Positions 12,391 through 24,559 of a DNA stretch of 64,000 bases are shown here, one piece after another. This DNA comes from Phoronis australis. Its lineage: Eukaryota; Phoronida; Phoronidae. The stretch is taken from the NCBI GenBank assembly GCA_002633005.1, contig NMRA01000426.1, forward strand, positions 92,974-156,973, in the 5' to 3' direction. Within the stretch, counting starts at the first letter, position 1. Each line of letters starts with the position of its first letter. The position numbers and the translations under genes are program-made. The notes below the pieces were generated by a model that did no database searches, was not told the DNA's origin, and saw nothing but the letters and a program-made list of their open reading frames with translations.

Positions 12391-13340
12391 TCCACCAAGG
12401 CTAGGTGATGCTAGGACATTATTCTTTGTTGCATTAGTAACTGGTCTTGGCTAATTATCAATTTATGGCCTGGTCATCCATTCAGCCAAAAGCAGTTCCA
12501 GAGGTGGCTTATCAGCCAATTATTCACGCATGCTGACTCACAATAGAAGCCTGATAAGAGTGAAAGTGGATAAATGCCCTGTTTCTACAGTTTCTTATGC
12601 TAGTGGATGTGTTCAGGACATGCCTACACTGTACTCGATGATTCTTAAGTGAGATACCCTCAACTACTCTCTAAAGCAAGTCATTCCACTAGCAACATGG
12701 AGACTTAAATGTTGAACCTCTGAAGTCTTCAAGCTGATTAGGGGTATCTGACCATACTTAACTCTAAGTTTAAAATTAAACAATCTGGTTATAATGTCAG
12801 ATCTGTAAATGAACTTGCCATTACTTGAACATTTTCTTCAATGTTCTCAATCCTGAGTGGTACCAGACTGACAAACTATGCAGCAATGATCTGATAGCAA
12901 CCACTGACCTTGACTTTAGCTGCGTAATGAGTCTGATCGATAATTACTGTTCGCATTAGTTGTGTAACACCGACCATGTAAAATGTATTTGTAGCTTATT
13001 TAGTATTGTGTTAACCATATGTTCTGTTCTCTCTGTTTATACCATCCTTCTATTCGGGCGTATTTCTTTTAGTTGATAAACTTCTAATTTCTTGTCATTT
13101 CACTAGCATGTTAATGTTAATTTATTTTTTTCCATATTGATTTGAAATAAACTTTCAATTACTTACAGTAATTCTTAACAAATTAAGCACACAATATGGC
13201 TGACAAGTGACATCCTACTTTTTCAAATTTGTCCACAAAAATAAACATTAAGAAGTGTTTAGTCCATTCCTACATTAACCATGGTTACTGTGAAAATGAC
13301 CAGTGTCATTCTTCATAAGATATGCTTTCTCTTATTTATT
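12391..13340. other. Intergenic sequence, nothing recognised
   Basis: AT-rich sequence. No coding exon, tRNA or clear transposon end was seen. Confidence 0.4.
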
Positions 13341-13344
13341 AACT

Positions 13345-13455
13345 TGTGCCTATTGAAAGCACGTCATATTTCCGTGTGTCTATTGAAAGCACGTCATATT
13401 TCCGTGTGTCTATTGAAAGCACGTCATATTTTCGTGTGTGTCTATAGAAAGCACG
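13345..13455. repeat. Minisatellite, 28-bp unit, about 4 copies
   Basis: CTATTGAAAGCACGTCATAT recurs every 28 bp, three nearly exact copies plus a diverged fourth (CTATAGAAAGCACGTCGTC). The 111-codon ORF spanning it (13281-13616) is not recognisable. Confidence 0.88.
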
Positions 13456-14012
13456 TCGTCAATGATACTATGAAAAAGAATGCATTTTGCGAGTCTCGCC
13501 TGATCACTTCAGTGAAGTTTCGGTTTGACCTTTCCCATTACACCGAAGTTTCGGTGAGTATCAAAGGCTTGCTTTTAAATCCCAATATTTTCATCCAAGT
13601 TTTGTTTGCAGATTAACTACCTGAGCTAACAAAACTTCAGTAAAAGCAAAATTCAGCCTCTATTGAGAAAGCGACCTTACTTCACAGACTTGGTGACTTG
13701 TGACGAAGTCAAGATAAAAGACCGTAAGATGAGAATGTCACCTAGAGGCATATTATCCATGAATTATGAAAATGGAGACGAGCATATGTGTGACTCATTG
13801 AATTTCCTCTCAGTTTTAAAGAGGCGTGGAATGCGGTAAACAGACTAAATTAAAATATTGAAAGTGGTTCTTTGCCACTGAAACAGAATTCAGACTGCTC
13901 ATCAGGTGTTTTTAGGGTTTGCTCGTAAAGATTTTTAATTTCTGTTGACATCAAAGAATTTTCTTTTAGTTTCAAACTTCAAAAGACGACCTGTCAACTG
14001 CTTGCCACTTCG

Positions 14013-15205
14013 TCAGTTTTTTCCAACAAGGCAAAGCACGTCTCCTCCTTTGGTATAGCAAGATATAGCAGTTGTATATTTCCCAGGCATGGAAATTATA
14101 ACCTTTGACCTCAAGCAACTGACTGTGAGTGCATGCATGCACTTATCATAAGTGGGAGGGAGATTAGAAACTCTGTGGTTCCCACAAAGTTTTTTCGTTA
14201 GCAGGTATTTCAAAAACTGTGAATTTTGTGATGTTTTTTCTGGAAATTTCCTCACACAGGAAAGTAAATGACTGTGTGCAAGACGTTGCAAGATGGTGCT
14301 TCCATCAGAAATTGTTTAAAAAATTTTTTGATGAGATTCCATGTTCCATGCCTCTTTAAGTTTTAGCAGCTTTGAAAATATAAGCTCCTCCTACAGAGAG
14401 ATTAAATGGCAAGTGACAGTGGAGTAGGCCTTTATGCAGGGTAGGTCCTGGGCTAATATGGACGCCTGGCAAGGACCCCCAATGTATCATTTGGACGCCC
14501 ACTGTCAATAGGATCCTCTCAAGTTTGGACACATACATTGTAATGATTACCAGGAAGCCTCTGAAGGCTCACAGTGGGGGCTCTTTTTTCAAAGCAGGAA
14601 GAAATATACAATGTATATACAAAGTATATACAATGTTGCTATGCTCACACTTGGTTGATAGCATTGTAAAAGTCTTAGTCTGCACCAATTTTTTATTAAA
14701 AATGCTCACTACAGAAGGCTGTTTTGTAAACGTAGATGTAAAAACCTTGGTCTAAGCATTTTTTTGTAAAAAATCTGTGTGTTTGGGGGGATTGCTGGGG
14801 GTGAGGGGTTACGCGTCTGAAATAAAGACGCCCTGGAATATTGGGAACCCCATTTTGAACACCCTATTTTCGAAATCCTGGACACCCTATTTTCGAAATC
14901 CTGGATAAAGGCCTGCAGTGGAGTGACGTATGCAGTACAATCAACTTGACACACTTCATACAATAGTTCTTTCTCTGCAATTTAAATACAAAAAAATGAT
15001 AATCTCATCCAAACCATTTTTTAAGAAATTTACCAATACATCTTACCTTACTCTTCCAGTTATTAAGAACAAATCTGGACCAGCAGGTGTAACTCAGTGA
15101 GGACCCTAAGATTATGCAGACAGCTCACTTTGACCTTCCTCTTACACAGCTGAACACCACAGTACGCCTATTATGACAGACCACCTGGCATCAAGCAGCG
15201 TACTA
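14013..15205. repeat. 1193-bp direct duplication, copy 1
   Basis: This block is repeated almost identically at 15207-16399, offset exactly 1194 bp, with a single N (15206) at the join. It contains dispersed repeat sequence, such as GACGCCTGGCAAGGACCCCC and twice CACCCTATTTTCGAAATCCT, but no recognisable gene. Confidence 0.95.
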
Positions 15206-15206
15206 N

Positions 15207-16399
15207 TCAATTTTTTCCAACAAGGCAAAGCACGTCTCCTCCTTTGGTATAGCAAGATATAGCCATTGTATATTTCCCAGGCATGGAAATTATAACCTTT
15301 GACCTCAAGCAACTGACTGTGAGCGCATGCATGCACTTATCATAAGTGGGAGGGAAATCAGAAACTCTGTGGTTCCCACAAAGTTTTTTCGTTAGCAGGT
15401 ATTTCAAAAATCGTGAATTTTGTGATGTTTTTTCTGGAAATTTCCTCACACAGGAAAGTAAATGACTGTGTACAAGACGTTGCAAGATGGTGCTTCCATC
15501 AGAAATTGTTTAAAAGATATTTTGATGAGATTCCATGTTCCATGCCTCTTTAAGTTTTAGCAGCTTTGAAAATATAAGCTCCTTCTACAGAGAGATTAAA
15601 TGGCAAGTGACAGTGGAGTAGGCCTTTATGCAGAGTAGGTCCTGGGCTAATATGGACGCCTGGCAAGGACACCCAATGTATCATTTGGACGCCCACTGTC
15701 AATAGGATCCTCTCAAGTTTGGACACATACATTGTAATGATTACCAGGAAGTCTCTGAAGGCTCACAGTGGGGGCTCTTTTTTCAAAGCAGGAAGAAATA
15801 TACAATGTATATACAAAGTATATACAATGTTGCTATGCTCACACTTAGTTGATAGCATTGTAAAAGTCTTAGTCTGCACCAATTTTTTATTAAAAATGCT
15901 CACTACAGAAGGCTGTTTTGTAAACGTAGATGTAAAAACCTTGGTCTAAGCATTTTTTTGTAAAAAATCTGTGTGTTTGGGGGGATTGCTGGGGGTGAGG
16001 GGTTACGCGTCTGAAATAAAGACGCCCTGGAATATTGGGAACCCCATTTTGAACACCCTATTTTCGAAATCCTGGACACCCTATTTTCGAAATCCTGGAT
16101 AAAGGCCTGCAGTGGAGTGACGTATGCAGTACAATCAACTTGACACACTTCATACAATAGTTCTTTCTCTGCAATTTAAATACAAAAAAATGATAATCTC
16201 ATCCAAACCATTTTTTAAGAAATTTACCAATACATCTTACCTTACTCTTCCAGTTATTAAGAACAAATCTGGACCAGCAGGTGTAACTCAGTGAGGACCC
16301 TAAGATTATGCAGACAGCTCACTTTGACCTTCCTCTTACACAGCTGAACACCACAGTACGCCTATTATGACAGACCACCTGGCATCAAGCAGCGTACTA
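15207..16399. repeat. 1193-bp direct duplication, copy 2
   Basis: Nearly identical to 14013-15205, with scattered single-base differences. Ending at ...CAGCGTACTA like copy 1, it then continues into unique sequence. The N at the junction makes an assembly artefact (two haplotypes placed in tandem) at least as likely as a real duplication. Confidence 0.95.
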
Positions 16400-16794
16400 G
16401 AAAGGCAATCAAGCTTGTCACCAGTCTCATCATGTTACAACAATTAGGCAAGCAGCACTACTTACTTATTAATACACTGCCATGTTCACAAGTTATTCAA
16501 ATTAGCTGGGACTGCACTACATATTATCTATCAAAATCTCCTACTCTGGGTGGACACGTAATGTTTGACTGTATCACACGTAAAGAAATGCAACCATCAA
16601 TTTACCTTTTTCAGGAAGGAAAAAATAACACTTTCCAGTATCTGCTGACAAGATACAAAAGTGCTCACAACATTTTGTAAGCAGTACCATAGCTTAAGGC
16701 CATTACTGGACTGGTTGAGACAAGACCAGGATCACAAGGTTAGGTAGGCAGGCTAAAACAGTCAAAATTAGAACACACATTCATAATCAAAATA

Positions 16795-17040
16795 CGTAGA
16801 CTGCCAAAATACGTAGATGGCCGAAATGCGTTGATGGCTGAAATACGTAGATGGCTGGAATACGTAGAAGGCCGGAATACGTAGATGGCCAGAATACGTA
16901 GATGGCCGAAATACATAGATGGCCGGAATACGTAGATGGCCGGAATACGTAGGTGGCCGGAATACGTAGATGGCCGGAATACGTAGATGGCCGGAATACC
17001 TAGATGGCCGAAATACGTAGATGGTCAAAATATGTGGATT
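16795..17040. repeat. Minisatellite, 17-bp unit, about 14 copies
   Basis: The unit GGAATACGTAGATGGCC is repeated head to tail with point changes, and TACGTA is a palindrome in every unit. The ORF across it is an effect of the repeat. Confidence 0.92.
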
Positions 17041-17045
17041 GTCAA

Positions 17046-18600
17046 AATTATTGATTTACCAAATGTTTCCATGCATTAAGGTACGCATAAGTCAAAAATA
17101 CATAAATAAGATTTGCACTTAACTCTCTTAGTCTCATGTAGACATATTTAATGCCCAAAATGTGTCAAAGGTGAAACACTACGTAGTTCTCTCATGCTTC
17201 ATCTGTAATCAATCATACTAGCACTGCCATGACCTGTTTTTTGAAGCTCTCCCCCAGGCATAACTTACCTTAATTTTGCATTCGCCTCGATCATTGAAAA
17301 GTCCGCAGTCATTTCAATTCACCCGCTCCGTCCCCAAATAGTGCGTATGGGCTCATACGCCTGATGACAACTTCAGCAAAAACTGAATGAACTGACTTGG
17401 GGAACATCGGTTTCAGAGGGCACTAAGCTGAGGTCACATGACAATGGAGGGGCATCAAGACAGCAGGTTGGTGCAGCATATGTCTGAAAACAGGTGGATG
17501 AGACAATTAAAGAGGGCTGTTAGCAACATTGTATCGAACGAAACATTTGGAAATTTGAGGATGTTCTTCTTGGATGGTCAAACCCAAAACAAGGCTCAAG
17601 GTCACTTCCTGTCTTGAGTTTGATAAAGAAGTTTTGTTTTTCTCTTGAAATTTTAGGGTTCACTTTAATTTTGTTAAATTAAATATGTTAACAGTTTACT
17701 AAATGACCCAAATGCCGTTTTGGTGTAATGCAAATTGTTAAAATGTTCTTAATTAAAAAGTGAAATAGTAAATCTTTTTCACCATCTTGTGTAAGTTTAA
17801 TGATTTTTTGGAAAACCAAGTGCTTTCCAATATAACAAAAACTTGCAAATGTGTTACCAAAGTACTAAAACTGACAGCACTTTTGTTACTTTGGTACAAT
17901 ATTTATGTTTACAACTTCAGTTACACACGTGTGCATGTATTGTAATTTCATATTTCAACACCAGGTGACATTCACAAATTCAGTAATTAGCCTTAAATTT
18001 CCATTTGATTGTAAAAGATGAGCACATTTCTATGATTTGTTGCCCCTTACAGAAATATTAATTTGATGAATCACACCTCATGGACATCAAATTTCATTGT
18101 TTTTAAATGTATAAATTTAAAGTCAAATCTCATGGAAATGCCCAAGTTCAAACATGGTGACTTGTTACATTGACAAGAATGCTACCTTGACACCCAAACT
18201 TGGTCCAGTTTGGGCAACTCGACCAGTTTGCCTACCTCAGGAATTTCCACTTCAGATCAATAGGACCTCATTTTGTTGGAGTTAATTAAATAATGCCTCA
18301 AGCTGCTGATGTCATCGTTCACTGGGGCCAACAATTTTTTTCTTTTTAACTTTTGATTTGAAAGTTTTTAAATAGCATATTTGAATCATTCATGAAAACT
18401 AGATGTTTGGTTTTTGAATTTTTAAAAAATCGGACAAGAAATGTGACTTTTAGCCTGTGAATTTTAACCGAATGTTGCCCAGAGCTCGCATGTTGTGCTG
18501 TGCCTCATTACTTCTGTGGGATGTGCAACATAATAAGCCAATTACCAAACCAGCAGGGAGCGCTGCATTTTGAGGTAGGCCAAGTGTCACAATTGGTGAA
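17046..18600. other. AT-rich intergenic sequence, nothing recognised
   Basis: No exon-like, RNA or transposon signal could be supported here. Confidence 0.4.
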
Positions 18601-18743
18601 ATGAAAAACTAGACAAATGGCTTGGAGAGGCTTCAGTTTCAGTTGTTGGAATGTACGTCACAGACAGGGGAGTCGATACAACAGCTCCCACAGGTAACTC
18701 GTAAGTTGGCACATTACCTGATGAGGACCACCAAGCCCGCTCC

Positions 18744-18762
18744 ACCCCCCCCCCCCCCCCCN
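18744..18762. other. Poly-C run ending in an unresolved base
   Basis: A run of C of about 18 bases ends with an N. Similar N-marked homopolymers occur at about 37785-37791 (G run) and 41961-41971 (G run). These are sequencing or assembly weak points and may hide indels. Confidence 0.85.
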
Positions 18763-19499
18763 AGGAGGCAGGCTTCCTGGCAGCTGATTCCTGGACCAAC
18801 TCATGTTTACAGCTGCGAGTATACCACCATGCAGCTCTGCGCACCCCAGTTCAATTGAAAGTTTCGGTATTGATGAATTTTCCACCCGCTTTAGTACCCA
18901 GGTTAAACTTGGTTGCAACACTTCCCAGAGTTTATCCTCAAAGTCAAAGAGCAAAGTAAAGTAGGTGGCTGCAGTGCAGAGGCGGGTGCGAAACTCAGGG
19001 CGAAAACTCAGTGAAGCAGGCCCAGGTGGCAACTGGGGATTCAGATGAATGAATGGTTACAATTTTTGGAAAACTTGGCTTGTGCCCCGGCTACCCAATA
19101 TGAACAACGTTGATACCACGAGTCCTTGAGTTTATCTATTCCTCGAGTCCACCACTGGCACCAACACTCATTTCACGATTTTCACGTTTACGTCGTTGGG
19201 AAATTCGTCTGCCTGTTGCTTAATGCCTGGATGCTGGGCCTTGAACGATAACTTACCTCTAAATTTCTATACTGGTCTATTGGCATTGATTTGTTCCACA
19301 GTCATACTGCCATTAGACCCTCTGAACAAATAATAATTTCTGTGAAATTGGCAGGGAACGGTGATGTCAACGGTGGAAGTAAAGCGCGCCGCAGCCAACA
19401 TTCTGACACGTCCTGACAGCACATGTCGAGCGTTTTAGTCTTCTAAACACCAGGTGTCGCCACTGCACGGATAGCAAAGAACGTTCGATAGCAAGGCCA

Positions 19500-19646
19500 C
19501 ATGACCGCCAGTCCTCTAAATCGGACTGACTCACCCAAAACAGGACCTCCGGAAATCAAATGGGACCGTCGCACCAGAAAACGGGACTGACGCACCCAAA
19601 AACATGACCGGCCCACCAGAAAACAGGATCGCCGGGGACTGAACCA
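19500..19646. repeat. Degenerate GC-richer repeat flanking an assembly gap
   Basis: The words CACCAGAAAACGGGACTGA, CACCCAAAACAGGACC and CACCAGAAAACAGGATCG alternate, suggesting a decayed tandem repeat of roughly 25-35 bp that runs into the gap. Confidence 0.5.
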
Positions 19647-20319
19647 NNNNNNNNNNNNNNNNNNNNNNNNNNNNNNNNNNNNNNNNNNNNNNNNNNNNNN
19701 NNNNNNNNNNNNNNNNNNNNNNNNNNNNNNNNNNNNNNNNNNNNNNNNNNNNNNNNNNNNNNNNNNNNNNNNNNNNNNNNNNNNNNNNNNNNNNNNNNNN
19801 NNNNNNNNNNNNNNNNNNNNNNNNNNNNNNNNNNNNNNNNNNNNNNNNNNNNNNNNNNNNNNNNNNNNNNNNNNNNNNNNNNNNNNNNNNNNNNNNNNNN
19901 NNNNNNNNNNNNNNNNNNNNNNNNNNNNNNNNNNNNNNNNNNNNNNNNNNNNNNNNNNNNNNNNNNNNNNNNNNNNNNNNNNNNNNNNNNNNNNNNNNNN
20001 NNNNNNNNNNNNNNNNNNNNNNNNNNNNNNNNNNNNNNNNNNNNNNNNNNNNNNNNNNNNNNNNNNNNNNNNNNNNNNNNNNNNNNNNNNNNNNNNNNNN
20101 NNNNNNNNNNNNNNNNNNNNNNNNNNNNNNNNNNNNNNNNNNNNNNNNNNNNNNNNNNNNNNNNNNNNNNNNNNNNNNNNNNNNNNNNNNNNNNNNNNNN
20201 NNNNNNNNNNNNNNNNNNNNNNNNNNNNNNNNNNNNNNNNNNNNNNNNNNNNNNNNNNNNNNNNNNNNNNNNNNNNNNNNNNNNNNNNNNNNNNNNNNNN
20301 NNNNNNNNNNNNNNNNNNN
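19647..20319. other. Assembly gap (673 N)
   Basis: An uninterrupted N run between a degenerate tandem repeat and a C-rich stretch. Long ORFs reported across it consist of unknown residues and should be ignored. Confidence 0.99.
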
Positions 20320-21867
20320 CCCCCCCTCTTGGCTGCTACCGCAAGCAAAATGAAACAGCAACAGCGTGAAGCGTGAAGCAGGACCGGTAGCGGACAAGGG
20401 GAGGCTCACAGACCCCAAATCGAAGTGGAATCGTGTTCCCTGCGTTTTTTTTTTAGTCCACCGACACATTTTCTGAATGGGAGGTGCACATCCCCAGCCC
20501 CCGCAACTTTCGGGCCGCCTGTGCACATACAGTCGTGCTTTGACCAATTCCCCGAGGCAACATGTTGCCCCCCCTAATTCCTAGATCCTCCACTGAACAT
20601 ATACACATCAAAAACGTTAGATAACTTCGGCCCCCTTTTCATCTCTGGTAACGAGCTTGTGACGCACGCATTTTTGTCGTTGGATACAAATGTCCATCAT
20701 AAGAATTGTAATTTCAAAGATATTTTTTCAACGCTCAGAACGGACACACAAAGAAAGTTGTTTTAAACGATTTTGAAAAGTACCTCAACCAAGAGGCAAG
20801 GGTGTCGAAGGAAGAAATCTGTGAGCGACGCAAGGCCTACGGCGATGCTGTTGCTAACTATCAGGCTGTTGCAGTGAAGAACAAACAGATGGTTTGGGAT
20901 GATTTCTGTCAGAGTTCTGACCCCGGAGACCCATCAATCACCAGCAAATTCTGGAATCTGGCTAAGGAAATGAAAAGAATCTTAACCGGAGCAGGACCTG
21001 CACCTCAGCTTATCCAGGGACCTAATGGTAAGACGCTTGCTACAGACCAGCAAAAAGGCGAAGCCTTCCTTCTAAGATACCAGAACCAACTGCACCCAGA
21101 TGGCCTTGACATTGTCCAGCAAACATTACGCACAGTGAACCAGCATATCGAGGAGAATGATCAAAACAATGAGCAACCAGTCTCACTTGAAGAACTAGAT
21201 GCAACCATACGTTCGATAAGTAAAGACTCGCCTCCCGGGCCGGATGGAGTTAAATACTCTAACCTGAAAAGCATGAGCACAGAGGAGAAGAGTCAGCTCC
21301 TTCAGACGATAAACAGTTCACTTGTTGATGGAACCATGGACCAGGATCTTAGAGACTGCAGCATGGTGGTTCTTCCAAAGCCGATGAAAGACCATAACAA
21401 ACTGAAGGGATACAGAATCATCACCATGGCGAACACCTGCGCAAAAATTTCGGAAACAATTGTAGTGCAGCGACTAGCATATGACTTAGAGAGACGTGGC
21501 TGTCTTTCCACGAGAGTTGGAGGAGCTAGACCAAGAAGATCCACTGTCTCCAACGTTGAAGCGATACTGCATGAAATTCAGCCAGGAATGCAGGTTTCGC
21601 AACACACTGCAATTGCTCTCTTCGATCTGGAAGACGCATACAACAAAGTGGATGTGGGTATTCTTGCCAACAAACTCAGACAAATGGAGGTGTCCGATAT
21701 GACGATCTGTTGGATTCTAGTCTTGCTGGATACCCTCAGATGTCAACTCAAATTCGGCAAGTGGAAGTCAAGCATCTTTGAAGCAAGCTCAGGCCTCCCA
21801 CAAGGGTCCCCTCTCAGCTCAGTGCTCTTTAACGTCTACACGACAGATCTCATACAAGCAGCAAGTG

Positions 21868-22406
21868 CATGACAGCGTTTTCCCGTTCCGTCAGTGACTT
21901 TACCAAACGTAGGGGGTTCTGAGCGTGTGATAACATCTAGCTTCCTTGTTAACTGCCAAGTACAGTCGTCTGTCTGTTATGACAACAAGCAGGCCAATTA
22001 TCTACCAGGCTTATCCAGACCATGTATCAACACAGTCAAACTCGGAGTGAATTGGTGTATTCGAAAAGAATAGATTGTCGTAACTTCGGTTGTAGTTGGG
22101 CGATTTTGGCAATACAAAAACCAAACATGATCACCATTTGACGAAGATTTCAGAAATGCTATTGGTTTTTGTTCAAATATGTTATAACTTATGTTTTATT
22201 TTTAACAGCACATCCCAGTCAAGGTGGATACGATCTCATTGGAGATTAGAGCAATTGTCGAACAAAAGAGAGCTGGCCCTCCAACCATAAATGCCAGAAT
22301 GGAGTTAATCAGTCGTATAAGATATTGGCTACAGGGGTAAACTTTCCAACTTGTTGTTGGGCTATAGAATCGAAAAAGTTGGGAGCAACGGGAAAACGCC
22401 GTAATG
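21868..22406. mobile_element. Non-autonomous DNA element with about 20-bp TIRs, copy 1 (inside the LINE)
   Basis: The ends are inverted repeats: CATGACAGCGTTTTCCCGTT on the left, and on the right the reverse complement of CATTACGGCGTTTTCCCGTT. The 539-bp interior has no transposase-like ORF. A second copy is at 41219-41725. The insertion splits the LINE reverse transcriptase between GLPQGSPLS...DLIQAAS and ASPYSYVDDL. I could not define the target duplication. Confidence 0.75.
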
Positions 22407-22712
22407 GTAGGTGGAGCTTCACCATACAGCTATGTTGATGACTTGATAGTCGCCAATGAGGCGAACACTCCAAGACATGCCGTAGAGGGCCTGCAATCAG
22501 CAAGTGATGGTGTGGCCGATTGTACCGAAGACAACAAGAAGTCCATCCAACCAGATAAAGGGGAATGGATGTTAGCCTCACGAGGTTATTTCAACCCAAG
22601 CATCTTCACATTGGGATATATGGGAGCCTTGATACCTCAAGTCCCTGAAGTTACCTATCTAGGAATTACGATGGATCGAAGAATGACGATGAACTCCTAT
22701 GTCGAAGTACTA

Positions 22713-22984
22713 CCCTTACAAAAATAAACTTAAGTTTTTCGCTGAAACTTAAGTTTTTGGCGAAAAAACTCAAGTTTTTGGAAAATAAATTAAGTTTTAG
22801 AGGAAAAACTTAAGTTCTTCCGAAAAACTTAAGTTTTTAAAAGAAACTTATGTTTTTAAAACTTAAGTTTTTCGCCAAAAACTTAAGTTTTTGCAGCACA
22901 ATGATAAGTTTTTCAGAAAACTCAAGTTTTTCGGACCAAAAACTTAAATTTTTCGATGAAAACTTAAGTTCATTTTTGTAAGGG
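22713..22984. mobile_element. 272-bp TA-flanked element built of AACTTAAGTTTT palindromes
   Basis: Terminal inverted repeats CCCTTACAAAAAT(A/G)AACTT at both ends are flanked by TA (22711-22712 and 22985-22986), as expected for an IS630/Tc1/mariner-type insertion. Removing the element and one TA rejoins the LINE frame (SYVEV-LAEKGACHC). The interior is about 13 units of roughly 19-22 bp around the palindrome ACTTAAGT. It has no coding capacity. Confidence 0.8.
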
Positions 22985-24289
22985 TAGCTGAGAAAGGTGC
23001 CTGTCACTGTTGAGATGTGCAGCAGCCCAACAGATCCAACAAAAGAGCCTGGTGCAGCTCATGAATGCAACTGTCGGCGCAAGAACTGAGTATGGGCTCC
23101 ATCTGTGCCTATGTGCCTCCCAACAGTCAATGACCAAACTACAGAGGATTCAAAACCAGGCCATGAGGATAGTAACCATTGCAGCTAGACCCACTCCGGT
23201 AGACAGTCTCCAATACTGGTTAGGTATCAATAGCATCCGTACTAAACAGAAGACACTAGCAGCCCAAGCATATTTCTAAAGGCAGCTACAATTATCAGCT
23301 CTCATCCTCTGTACCTGGACTTGAGCTGAGCATAGTGATGAGCACACTACACAGAGGCTGAAAACTGTTCAATCATGGGTTATCAGAGCTAGGGAGCTTG
23401 TCGAAGAGGTATGTCCAGTGGAGAACATCAACAGCATAGAGTGGTCAAAAGCCACAAACTTTGTCATCAACACCATGGAGATTGGAGGCCGTCATTGGCG
23501 GGAAAGAGCTGACTGTATCAACCAAGCAACTATATTGGAATGGCTTGAAGAACAATCTCCCTCAATCAGTGTTGCAACGGACGGCTCACTAAGAGATGAC
23601 ACTACGGCTTGGACAGCAGTTGCTTGGATTCGAAAGGGTCAACGCCTCTTCGAATGATCATCAGCACGGGTTGGAAAATCCTCGTCTTTTAGAGCTGAAT
23701 GTGAAGCACATGAAGACGCCCTAGTCTGGCTCTGACAGAACACAACACATACAGACAGATCATTTCTACTTACAGACTCCCTCAGCCTCATTAGCAGGCT
23801 AAAAACTGGTCATGTGAAAGATTCCTGGATCCCTCTGTTCAGCTTTATATACCAGGACACTGTGGCATCTCATTCAACGTCAAGGCGGAAGAGCTTGCAG
23901 TATTCGCAGAACCGATTGCCGACCTGCTCCTCACACCAGCAAATGTAATCTCCAGAGTGTGTGAATTGCTTACAGATACCGAGATTGTACAACAGCAGAA
24001 GAGATGGGCAACAGAGCGCCTCATAGAGCGAGGATGGCAATACGGAGATGCAGCAAAAACTCGTATCAGGGGAAAAGATCGAAGAGTCTTTAACCAGCAC
24101 GAACTTGGTTACATCTCCAAATTTACATTGTGTTCGATACTGGAAGGAGGAGGGCCAGAGACTATCCTGGTGCCTACCCTCTGACGTCACCACAGAAACA
24201 GAAACGATTTTGATGAATAACCATTAGTTTCCTGTAAACTTTCGTAGCAAAATTTTAATAACGTTGAGTAGTTACCTTTGAAGATTTAC

Positions 24290-24430
24290 AACTAACCAAC
24301 ATTACCTCAAAAATGTATTTTCGGCAGTTAAGCCGAACTTGTGTGCCCCCTTAAAGTTAGATCAGTAAAGCCGAGCTTGTGAGCCCCCTTGAAGTTAGAT
24401 CATAAACCCAAACTTTATCTGAACAAATAC
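24290..24430. repeat. Two-copy tandem repeat (about 38 bp) downstream of the LINE coding remnant
   Basis: GCCGAACTTGTGTGCCCCCT and GCCGAGCTTGTGAGCCCCCT, each followed by a (A/G)AAGTTAGATCA word, occur in tandem. This is possibly LINE 3'UTR sequence. Confidence 0.6.
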
Positions 24431-24559
24431 TATAGGCCCTAATTAAGAAAAAAATGCATCTGTTGCCGTGTATAGCCAAGGGAGACGAGGGCAGGCGCTT
24501 ACACCCTCCAAGGACCTAAATGTTGTCATCAGCTTGGTAACGGACAATTCAGCACCACT

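Larger units (their letters stand above)
20712..24235 (+). mobile_element. Non-LTR retrotransposon with RNase H (I-superclade type), dead and nested-into
   Basis: Coding pieces in order: a reverse transcriptase N-terminal half at 20712-21866, with PPGPDGVKYSNLK, motif A FDLEDAYNKVD and GLPQGSPLSSVLFN; the RT core at about 22410-22710 with the catalytic YVDD; a further RT part at 22987-23279 (GARTEYGLHLCLCAS); and an RNase H domain at about 23560-23900 (VATDGSLRDDTTAW, FRAECEAH, LLTDSLSLISRL). The C-terminal tail ends near 24190. Frameshifts and in-frame stops interrupt it. Two DNA elements (21868-22406 and 22713-22984) sit inside; taking out the second restores the local frame. The endonuclease part is missing, presumably truncated or lost in the gap upstream. 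RNase H downstream of the RT points to the I/Ingi/Nimb group; the exact clade is uncertain. Confidence 0.85.

Noticed and set aside
14013-15949. Pairs of identical ORFs (92, 60, 76 and 84 codons) that look like a conserved gene pair
   Set aside because: They lie in the 1193-bp duplicated block; identity reflects the duplication, and none resembles a protein family.
19443-20547. Two long minus-strand ORFs (301 and 338 codons)
   Set aside because: Most of their length is the 673-N gap translated as unknown residues; the known ends match no family.
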